From: Adiantum capillus-veneris
Lineage: Eukaryota; Streptophyta; Polypodiopsida; Polypodiales; Pteridaceae
Direction: 5' to 3'
Assembly (NCBI GenBank): GCA_014529385.2
Contig: CM043971.1
Coordinates: 91,747,340 to 91,811,339, forward strand
DNA length: 64,000 nucleotides
Made by a program: the position numbers and the translations under genes. The notes below the pieces were generated by a model. The model was not told the origin of the DNA, ran no database searches, and was given only the letters and a program-made list of their open reading frames with translations. This document shows positions 56,810-64,000 of the stretch, piece by piece; the stretch's first letter is position 1; the number at the start of each line of letters is the position of its first letter.

Positions 56810-56915
56810 AAACAACCGGTCGGTTGGCCGGTGGCCGGTAGTCAATGGCCGGTGGTCGGAAGACAATGGCCGGTGGCCGGTAGTCGGAAGTCAATGGCCG
56901 GTGGCCGGTGGCCGA
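56810..56915 (+). repeat. GGCCGGT minisatellite in the Copia-3 5' LTR
   Basis: Imperfect units built from CAATGGCCGGTGGCCGGTAG and GTCGGAAGT. The 3' LTR has a different number and order of units (about 61616-61715). Confidence 0.8.
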
Positions 56916-57044
56916 ATTCAAAAGCGGACTTGTCTTCTCAAGGGCGACCACACATGGGCGGATTGGAGGGTCCGATTTGGACTTATTCGCACAAGGGCGG
57001 CTACACATGGTTGTCTCTCATAAGAGAGGGCAGCCCTTTTGGCC

Positions 57045-57051
57045 TATAAAA
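57045..57051 (+). promoter_or_regulatory. Copia-3 TATA box
   Basis: TATAAAA inside GGCCTATAAAAGGAGGCC, in which GGCCT and AGGCC flank the box as an inverted repeat. Conserved at 61845-61851. Confidence 0.65.
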
Positions 57052-57362
57052 GGAGGCCATTTCTACACACATTTCATAGTGTGAAGTTGATGCAACAAGG
57101 TGAGTGTGAGGTGGTGAGAGTGAAGCAAGGCGAGAGCTCCATTAAGGGTATAATCCCTTTGTAAACTACTTCTTGTTTTGAAGTACTAAAGCCATTGAGT
57201 GGCTGCTTTCCCGTGGACGTAGCCCACATTGGGTGAACCACGTATATCGTGTGTACTCTCTCTCTCTCTCTCTACTCTATAATCTCGTGTATATAAATCT
57301 GTCTCTCTCCATTAAGTAATCTACTCAATTATCTATTTAGCTACGTCTTATTTCCTAACAAC

Positions 57363-57374
57363 TGGTATCAGAGC
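57363..57374 (+). other. Copia-3 primer-binding site (tRNA-iMet)
   Basis: TGGTATCAGAGC, exact, two bases after the 5' LTR. Confidence 0.93.
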
Positions 57375-57433
57375 AAGGTTTGCTCGTAGCTAAATTATCT
57401 CAAGGAAAGGATTCCTTGAATTGAGTGGGAGTT

Positions 57434-58174
57434 ATGGCGGAGGAAGGGAAGCTCAAGATTGAGAAGTTCAACGGCAAAATCTACCAACATTGGAAGATGC
57501 AGATTGAAGACTATCTCTACCAGAAGGACCTCTATTTGCCACTAGGCGGTCTTGCGAAGAAGCCTGCAACAATGGCAGATGAAGCATGGATTGTCCTTGA
57601 TCAAAAGGCACTGGGAACAATCCGGTTAAGCTTGGCATCAACGGTGGCCTTCAATGTTTCGGAGATGAAGACCACGGAGGACTTGATGAAGTCACTTGAC
57701 GACTTCTACGAGAAACTATCGGCATCCAATAAGGTATTTCTTATGAAACGCTTGTTCAATCTAAAGATGGCAGAGAATGGTTCAGTTGCAGAACACCTAA
57801 ATGACTTTAACACAAACATAAGTCAACTTCGATCAGTGAAAATCAATTTCGATGACGAAGTGCAAGCTCTCCTTATACTATCATCTCTACCGGATAGTTG
57901 GGACAGCCTTGTGATGGATGTAAGTAATTCTATCTCTAGCACAAATACTCTTAAGTTTGATGATGTTGTGGGTGTTCTCCTAAGCGAGGAAGTGCGAAGG
58001 AGAAGCACAGTAGAATCATCAAGTGCTGCACTATCAGTGGAAACAAGAGGAAGGCTTAAGGAGAGGTTCAAAAACCAAAAGGGTCATGATTGCTCAAGGC
58101 GGAGCAAGTCACGCACAAAGTCAATTCCTGAATGTTCGAACTGCCGCAAGAAGGGCCACGTCAAGAAGGATTGA
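57434..58174 (+). pseudogene. Copia-3 gag
   Basis: Begins at ATG 57434 (AEEGKLKIEKFNGKIYQHWK). It is a typical Copia Gag (UBN2-like): FYEKLSASNKVFLMKRLFNL, EHLNDFNTNISQLRS, LLILSSLPDSWDSL. The zinc knuckle reads CSNCRKKGHVKKD and then stops: the codon for its final Cys is TGA (58172-58174). The same frame continues as WSKKKKETESQDN, so a Cys-to-stop change truncated Gag-Pol. Confidence 0.92.
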
Positions 58175-61100
58175 TGGTCCAAGAAGAAGAAGGAGACAGA
58201 GTCTCAAGACAACAAGCCAACATCGGAGGCCAATGTGGCAGGTAAAGTAGAGCAAGATGCTCTAATTTTCTCATTAGACAATGTGTCTAATTCCTAGATA
58301 GTATATTCCGAGGCTTCATTCAATGTGACACCACACAAGCAACATTTCCAAGACTACACCAAAGGTAATTTTGGGTATGTATACTTGGGAGATGATGAAG
58401 CTTGTGAGATTGTCAGCAAAGGTACAGTTTCTGTCAAAACTGCTAACGGAAATGAATGGAAGCTTAAAGATGTTAGGCATGTTCCTTCTCTTCGCAAAAA
58501 TTTGATCTCTACAGGACAATTGGACGATGAAGGTCACAACATTGCATTCAGAAACAAACGGTGGAAGATCTCAAAGGGATCTTTGGTGGTTGCCAAGGGT
58601 GAAAAAGTCGGTACACTTTACATGTGTATTGTTAGCACGCAACCTTTAGCTTGTGCAGCAACTACAGAAGTTGACAGTGCGGTGTGGCACTACCGACTTG
58701 GGCATATGAGTGCCAAAGGAATGCAAATCCTTCAAACAAAGAAGCTTCTACCAGGTTTGAAAGAAGTGGACTTAGAGTTCTGTGAAGATTGTGTTTATGG
58801 TAAACAAAAGAGGGTAAAATTTCAAAAATCAGGAAATGAAAGAAAAAATAAAAAACTTGAGTCTGTTCATTCTGATGTTTGGGGTCCTGCAAGTACACCA
58901 TCACTTGGTGGCTCATTGTACTATGTAACATTCATAGACGATGCGACTAGTAAAACATGGGTTTATGTCATGAATAATAAATCCGATGCATTTTCCATAT
59001 TTCAAAGGTGGAAAGCCTTTGTGGAGAATGAAACAGGTACCAAGGCTAAACGCCTCAGATCCGACAATGGAGGCGAATATTGTAGCCAAGCTTTTGAAAG
59101 CTTTTGTGCTAGCAATGGCATTCGGAGGCAAAGTACAACCCCAAGGACACCTCAACAAAATGGGATTTCGGAAAGGATGAACAGGACAATCATGGAACGA
59201 GCACGAAGCATGCGGCTACATGCAGGCCTACTGCTTGAGCTTTGGGCGGAACCTGTAAGTACGTCTGTGTACTTAATCAATCGGTCACCCTCAACGGCAT
59301 TGGATGGGGGAGTTCCAGAAGAGGCATGGACAGGTAAACCGGTGAATTATGCATTTCTCAAAGTGTTTGGGTGTGAGGCTTTCATGCACATAGATAGAAG
59401 CCTAAGATCAAAGTTAGATGCAAAGTCCAAAAAGTGTTTCTTCATTGGCTATGGAGAAGGAGACTTTGGGTATCGCCTATGGAATCCTGAAGATGGTAAA
59501 ATCTTAAGGAGTAGGGATGTAATTTTTAACGAAAAAAATATGTACAAAGATTACTTGGAAAGAAAACAAACAAAAGAAACAGGTGATGAGTACATGGAGC
59601 TTGAGGACGGTGAAGACTCAAGGACTGCAAACGGTGACAATGTGCAACAACGTCAACCAAATGAGGAGCCTCAACCTATTCCCCGAAGATCTACAAGAAC
59701 AAGTAGACCTCCAGAAAGGTTTGTTCCTTCCTTCAACCATCTCTTGATTTCAGATTCTGGAGAGCCGGAATCATATGAAGAAGATATGCAACATGAATCC
59801 AAAGAAGAATGGACGAAGAGCATGCAAGTGGAGATGGACTCACTACATCGCAACCAAACATGGGAGTTGGTTGAGTTGCCTAAAGGTAAGCGGGCACTTC
59901 AAAACAAATGGGTGTACAAGCTAAAGGAAGAAGAAGGTGGGAAGAAAAGGTACAAGTTTAGGCTTGTGGTAAAAGGTTTTTCTCAAAAGAAAGGTATTGA
60001 CTTCAATGAAATATTTTCACTTGTTGTAAAAATGAACTCAATTAGGCTTGTCTTAAGCCTTGTGGCTGCTCATGATCTAAATCTCGAGCAAATGGATGGA
60101 AATACAGCATTCCCTCACAGTGACTTAGAGGAGGAAATCTACATGCTTCAACCAAAGGGGTATGAAGTAAAAGGTAAGGAGAAAATGGTTTGCAGATTAA
60201 AGAAGAGCTTGTATGGTTTAAAGCAAGCATCAAGACAATGGTACTTGAAGTTTGATCGATGGATTTTGGATCATGGATTCACAAGATGCAACTCGGATCA
60301 TTGCGTCTACACGGAGAATTTGGGAGATGGGAAATTCATCATCCTAATGTTGTATGTTGATGACATGTTGATTGCAAGTGCTAACATGCAGGACATCAAA
60401 GACCTAACAGAGGAGCTGTCCAAATCTTTTTCAATGAAAGATTTAGGTGTTGCAAAGAGGATACTTGGTATGAAAATATCAAGGGACAGGACGAAGAAGA
60501 CAATAAAGCTATCTCAAGAAGATTACATCAAGAAGGTACTAGAAAGGTTTGCAATGCAAAATGCAAAACCAGTTTCTACACCTTTGGCTGGTCATTTTAA
60601 ACTAACGAAGGATATGTGTCCAAAGACACAAGAGGAGATAGCCTATATGTCTAAAGTTCCATATGCTGCAGCGGTAGGTTCTCTAATGTATGCTATGGTC
60701 TGGACAAGGCCAGACATTGCACATGCAGTGGGAGTTGTGAGTAGGTTCATGGACAACCCAGGTAAAGAGCATTGGCAAGCTGTGAAGTGGATACTTAGGT
60801 ATCTAAAAGGGACAACAACAAATGCTTTGTATTTTGGAGGAACTGATATTTTTCTAGAAGGGTATGCTCATGCAGATATGGCAGGTGACAAAGATACTCG
60901 AAGGAGCACTACTGGCTATGTGTTCACGGTTGGAGGCACAGCAGTAAGCTGGGCTTCAAAGCTGCAGAAAGTGGTTTCACTTTCTACCACGGAAGCAGAG
61001 TATGTAGCAATGACGGAGGCAAGCAAAGAAATTCTGTGGCTTCACAGATTCTTAGAAGAGCTTGGATTCAAACAAGACAATTGTGTCTTGTACAGCGATA

Positions 61101-61315
61101 GCCAAAGCGCTATCCATCTTGCGAAGAACTCAACCTTTCATTCAAGGACAAAGCACATTGAGGTGAGATATCACTTCATACGCACTCTTTTGGAAGAGGG
61201 ACAACTAAAGCTAGGAAAGGTGCATACAAGTGAAAATCCTGCAGACATGTTTACAAAGGTGGTCAACAAGGAGAAGTTGAGCTTTTGCTCATCTTCAATC
61301 GGCATTCAAGGATAA
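58175..61315 (+). pseudogene. Copia-3 protease, integrase, RT and RNase H
   Basis: Same frame as gag. A TAG at 58295-58297 sits where SW precedes the protease, and the active site is degraded (IVYSEASFNVTPHK, where the family has DSGAS). From 58325 a 996-codon frame is open to 61315. GAG-pre-IN has H...H...C-x2-C (LGHMSAKG, FCEDCVYGK). The integrase triad is in HSDVWGP, SDNGGEY and NGISERMN. RT has KARL-type FRLVVKGFSQKKGIDF and YVDDMLIAS. RNase H has YAHADMAGDKD, TEAEYVAMTEA and YSDSQSAIHLA. RT motif A reads QMDGNTAFPHSDL where Copia-1 has QMDVKTTFLHGDL. Confidence 0.93.
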
Positions 61316-61364
61316 GAAGCCAGAATGGAAAGCAGTCACAGGTTTGGTTTGGAGATCAGTCTCC

Positions 61365-61375
61365 AAGTGGGAGAT
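61365..61375 (+). other. Copia-3 polypurine tract
   Basis: AAGTGGGAGAT directly before the 3' LTR. Confidence 0.88.
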
Positions 61376-61530
61376 TGTTAAGTATGGAGCCTGATTTACC
61401 CTTGTAATTTTCTGTGGTAAAAGCGCACATTTGTAAGGCCCCCATTATGAGGAGAAGCCATCGAGCGTGAAGGAAAATCACTCATCCGAAACCAAAATTT
61501 TCACGGACAAGAATCAGGGGCAACTTTAAA

Positions 61531-61566
61531 GGCCTCGGGGGCGGAGGCCCCCGAGACTTTTTTTTT
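61531..61566 (+). other. GC-rich hairpin plus T-run in Copia-3 LTR
   Basis: CTCGGGGGC (61534-61542) and its reverse complement GCCCCCGAG (61547-61555) are separated by GGAG and followed by AC and nine T. An alternative 6-bp stem GGCCTC/GAGGCC overlaps it. The 5' LTR copy is slightly mismatched. Terminator-like in shape; in a plant LTR the role is unknown. Confidence 0.6.
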
Positions 61567-62051
61567 CGCCGGAATATTATGGCCGGACGGCGGCCGGAAA
61601 GTGGTCGGAAAACAACCGGTCGGTTGGCCGGTAGTCAATGGCCGATGGCCGGTGGTCGGAAGTCAATGGCCGGTGGCCGGTAGTCGAAAGTCAATGGCCG
61701 GTGGCCGGTGGCCGAATTCAAAAGCGGACTTGTCTTCTCAAGGGCGGCCACACATGGGCGGATTGGAGGGTCCGATTTGGACTTATTCGCACAAGGGTGG
61801 CTACACATGGCTGTCTCTCATAAGAGAGGGCAGCCCTTTTGGCCTATAAAAGGAGGCCATTTCTACACACATTTCATAGTGTGAAGTTGATGCAACAAGG
61901 TGAGTGTGAGGTGGTGAGAGTGAAGCAAGGCGGGAGCTCCATTAAGGGTATAATCCCTTTGTAAACTACTTCTTGTTTTGAAGTACTAAAGCCATTGAGT
62001 GGCTGCTTTCCCGTGGACCTAGCCCACATTGGGTGAACCACGTATATCGTG

Positions 62052-62055
<4 letters not shown>

Positions 62056-62113
<58 letters not shown>
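62056..62113 (+). repeat. (CT)n microsatellite in Copia-3 3' LTR
   Basis: About 58 bp of CT dinucleotides, against about 17 bp in the 5' LTR, so it expanded after or during insertion. Confidence 0.95.
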
Positions 62114-62116
<3 letters not shown>

Positions 62117-62205
62117 CTATAATCTCGTGTATATAAATCTGTCTCTCTCCATTAAGTAATCTACTCAATTATCTATTTAGCTACGTCTTATTTCCTAACA
62201 CTGCA

Positions 62206-63358
62206 AGAGGAAGTAGAAAGTATGAAAAGAAAGCTCGAGGAGGCGGAGAGAATAAACGCCGAATTAAATGACCTCCTTGTGAATATGGGCGAAGAAGCGG
62301 AAACGGAAAAGCAAAAACTCTTGAGGCAGATAGAGGAGTTGAAAGGACAGCAAGTAGGAGGGCAAGAGGGCACAGGGCCAGCAACCAATGAGGGCATTGA
62401 ATTAGAAAATGTGGCAGATCCAGTGGACACGCCTATGCAATAGGAAATCCTAGAAGGATCCTCTCAAGAGCCACAGGATCTAACACGGGAAGAGGAAGAA
62501 AAGTTACGTAAAGCAATAGAGGTGGAGCTCAGAGAGACATCAAAGGAAGCCTTGGAGCGGGAGCAGAGGGTTTTCAAGTCTATCACCATTCAGAAGATCA
62601 ACGCCAGCAACCTTAGGCGCGAGTGGCTTCAACCCTCTCTCCCATATCCATTGCTGAAATATGAGGCAGCCACCATCAACAAGCGGATAAGAGAAGAGCC
62701 GACCGTACCACTTTACAATGAAAATACCTCACAACCAAAAGGGGTCAGGCTAATTATTGATTCTCAGCCAAAGTGGAGGAAGGCCTGGCTCACAAAGTAC
62801 CCACAATACCTAATCCACTTGGTAGAGGCACAGAAAAACATCAGAGACAACCTCAGCTTTTGTCCTCTACCAAGGATCAGGACGTGGAAAGCGCAGGAAA
62901 TCTTGCAAAGGAGCCAACCCACTTGGCTGAATTACCCTAAGCTGTCGGGCTTAAGGGCAGGTGAGAGAATAAGTGTCCAATACATGGTGAAAACCCTAAC
63001 GGGCACCATCAAATTGTTCACTGGCTCACCTGACCTTACATGCATCATGATGAAGAAAATATGCAAAACCCTCTTAACATTATTTGAGTCTTTCAAGCCA
63101 GGCCAGGTGATCGACAACATCTTGTTCTTCCAGGATACTTACAGATGCGCTTATGATCTGTCTGGTCAACCTTTGAAGGAGGTGATACATGCACTGTATC
63201 AAAGGATAATGTTTCTACCATCCTATCACCTCCAGGCTTTTGAAGAAGCGTTCTACACAGGCTTCTTCACAATAAACACTGACATTTTCGGCCCCACAAT
63301 GATAAATCTACATGCAAGATACGAATCACTGATCAAGATGCGAGAAACGATACAATGA
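62206..63358 (+). pseudogene. Extra ORF of element A, 3' part
   Basis: Continues A's extra ORF after Copia-3: a coiled coil (SMKRKLEEAERINAELNDLL, EETEKQ-type heptads), then a stop TAG at 62441-62443. A 278-codon frame from 62522 follows in the same frame and ends at TGA 63356-63358. The C-terminal domain (SNLRREWLQPSLPYPLLKYE, PQYLIHLVEAQKNIRDNLSF, FFQDTYRCAYDLSGQPLKEV) appears globular and I do not recognise it. With the 5' part the ORF would be about 1,170 codons. It ends about 40 bp before the PPT. No signal peptide or membrane segment is evident, so it does not look like an envelope. Confidence 0.65.
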
Positions 63359-63397
63359 AGAAGCGGATCAGCGGCCATGTCAGGGATGACATGAGCA

Positions 63398-63410
63398 AGG
63401 AGGGGGGGAG
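63398..63410 (+). other. Element A polypurine tract
   Basis: AGGAGGGGGGGAG directly before the 3' LTR; an identical 13-mer occurs internally at 33632-33644. Confidence 0.88.
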
Positions 63411-64000
63411 TGTTAGAAGTTGGACACACCCCACGGCAACTAACTACTCGAAAGATTATTATTTTTGTAATTATCCATTCATTGAGAAAAACCTGATTTT
63501 TCACCTTGTAAATATTGGGACTTACAGAAGTTTCCAGATTGTATCCCAGTTTTGACAGTTAGATTGAGTAGATGGTTGATTTTGGAACTTTAGGGTTTGA
63601 GAATTATAAGGTATATATACCACTTTTTGACCTTAATGAAGAACCTTTTGTCATTTTTAAAAGAAGTTTTGAAGTCTGTGAGTGAGCGTACTGTGTACGA
63701 GAGAGAGTGTGAGCTTCATCTTGACGCTACGTGTGCACCGGTGGTCGGAATCGAGTGTGGAGAAGTGCAGCGTGATATCCCCGACGAGAGCTACGGGTCG
63801 ATACCTACATTGTGCACGTACGGTCCGGTTTTGTAAGCTCCTTCTATGAGCTTCATCTGGTGTTTGGGTGAGCATACGTTGTCCGATTTTGCATTGCAGC
63901 ATATCCACGCGTTCACATTGAGTAGAATTACACATTAGACACTTTAGATTTCGGAAACGAAGACCTGCAGATTTCGGCCAAACATCCTATGTGATTTTGC
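63411..64000 (+). repeat. Element A 3' LTR (cut by window end)
   Basis: Starts TGTTAGAAGTTGG and is collinear with the first ~590 bp of the 5' LTR, with about 35 substitutions by eye. About 340 bp more would be expected beyond the window. Confidence 0.9.

Larger units (their letters stand above)
56556..57360 (+). repeat. Copia-3 5' LTR
   Basis: 805 bp TGTTAAGTATGG...TTTCCTAACA. It contains a GC-rich hairpin followed by a T-run (about 56714-56748), a GGCCGGTGGCCGGTAGTC minisatellite (about 56810-56915), TATAAAA at 57045-57051 and a short (CT)n at about 57257-57273. Confidence 0.93.
56556..62200 (+). mobile_element. Copia-3: near-complete Copia element inserted in A's extra ORF
   Basis: 5,645 bp with TSD CTGCA on both sides (56551-56555 and 62201-62205). 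LTRs are 56556-57360 and 61376-62200, with perfect iMet PBS and a PPT. One polyprotein frame is interrupted by only two stops, but both fall at key sites (last Cys of the zinc knuckle and just before the protease motif), so this copy is inactive. Unrelated in LTR sequence to Copia-1. Confidence 0.95.
61376..62200 (+). repeat. Copia-3 3' LTR
   Basis: 825 bp. Compared with the 5' LTR it has a longer (CT)n tract (about 62056-62113), a shorter poly-T/GCCGGAATATT section and a different minisatellite count. Outside those the two are nearly identical. Confidence 0.93.
20990..64000 (+). mobile_element. Element A: giant Ty3/gypsy retrotransposon with nested insertions, truncated by window end
   Basis: The 5' LTR at 20990-21920 and the 3' LTR beginning at 63411 share the start TGTTAGAAG and run collinearly to the window end, with roughly 6% difference by eye. 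Between them are an Asp-type PBS, a leader, gag, PR, RT, RNase H, IN, a post-IN protease-like domain, a second palindrome block, a long extra ORF and a PPT. Nested elements C (34200-52102) and Copia-3 (56556-62200) interrupt it. With these removed and the 3' LTR completed, A is about 20 kb, which is very large for an LTR retrotransposon. RNase H and linker motifs (ADHLSRI, DDIPDAYLF) resemble the non-chromovirus Athila/Tat group. Many stops and frameshifts make this copy inactive. Confidence 0.85.

Noticed and set aside
56801-57049. W/P/V-rich repeat protein in the Copia-3 LTR (also 61601-61849)
   Set aside because: It is translation of the GGCCGGT minisatellite and overlaps the LTR promoter.
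61534-61566. Bacterial rho-independent terminator
   Set aside because: It has the shape of one, but it lies in a plant Copia LTR; kept only as a hairpin observation.
54191-63358. Retroviral envelope-like gene for the extra ORF of A
   Set aside because: No signal peptide, transmembrane segment or glycoprotein-like cysteine pattern is visible; coiled-coil and soluble-looking domains dominate.

Overview
This is a repeat-dominated stretch of a large plant nuclear genome. I find no bacterial operon, tRNA, rRNA or convincing host gene. Almost everything recognisable is retrotransposon: Copia and Ty3/gypsy LTR elements with plant-type primer-binding sites (initiator Met-tRNA for the Copia elements, Asp-tRNA type for two Ty3 elements), plus LINE fragments and microsatellites. 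A land plant is well supported. The FIDD-type Ty3 element (B) hints at a seed-free lineage such as a moss, lycophyte or fern, but I cannot fix the species.

Layout of 1-20989: decayed, mostly non-coding sequence. It holds a LINE endonuclease fragment (1-505), a dispersed repeat with a microsatellite tail (three copies), a 50-bp near-perfect palindrome (1142-1191), a two-unit tandem duplication of about 0.95 kb (1852-3778), and a non-autonomous Copia derivative 'D' (3993-6985, minus) with a 510-codon ORF. Further on are a LINE RT fragment (7560-8165), a Copia RT fragment (10763-11023), a 3-unit tandem array of about 375 bp (11284-12446), and a complete Copia element 'Copia-1' (12898-18450, minus, TSD TAGAC, intact 1326-aa polyprotein) that splits a degenerate minus-strand ORF.

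Layout of 20990-64000: one giant Ty3/gypsy element, 'A' (plus), and everything nested in it. A has its 5' LTR at 20990-21920 and its 3' LTR from 63411 to beyond the window. Its order is leader with palindrome array, gag, protease, RT, RNase H, integrase with a duplicated zinc domain, a second retropepsin-like domain after integrase, an internal polypurine tract, a second palindrome array, a large extra ORF of about 1,170 codons, PPT and LTR. With nested insertions removed A would be about 20 kb. Into A inserted 'C' (34200-52102, minus, TSD AGTCC), a related element reduced to LTR, leader and LTR remnant. Into C inserted Ty3 element 'B' (38699-48633, plus) and a deleted Copia-1 relative 'Copia-2' (34398-38528, plus, TSD ATACC). 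Into A's extra ORF inserted 'Copia-3' (56556-62200, plus, TSD CTGCA).

The most unusual signal is a perfect 24-bp palindrome (half-site AGACATCCTACG joined directly to its reverse complement). It recurs about 17 times, only in non-coding parts of A and C: the leader upstream of gag and a second block just upstream of the extra ORF. Spacings cluster near 115-130 and 275-305 bp. Together with the extra ORF, the doubled integrase zinc domain and the post-integrase protease, this marks A/C as an unusual Ty3 lineage. All the large elements except Copia-1 carry stops or frameshifts, so most of this is decayed.
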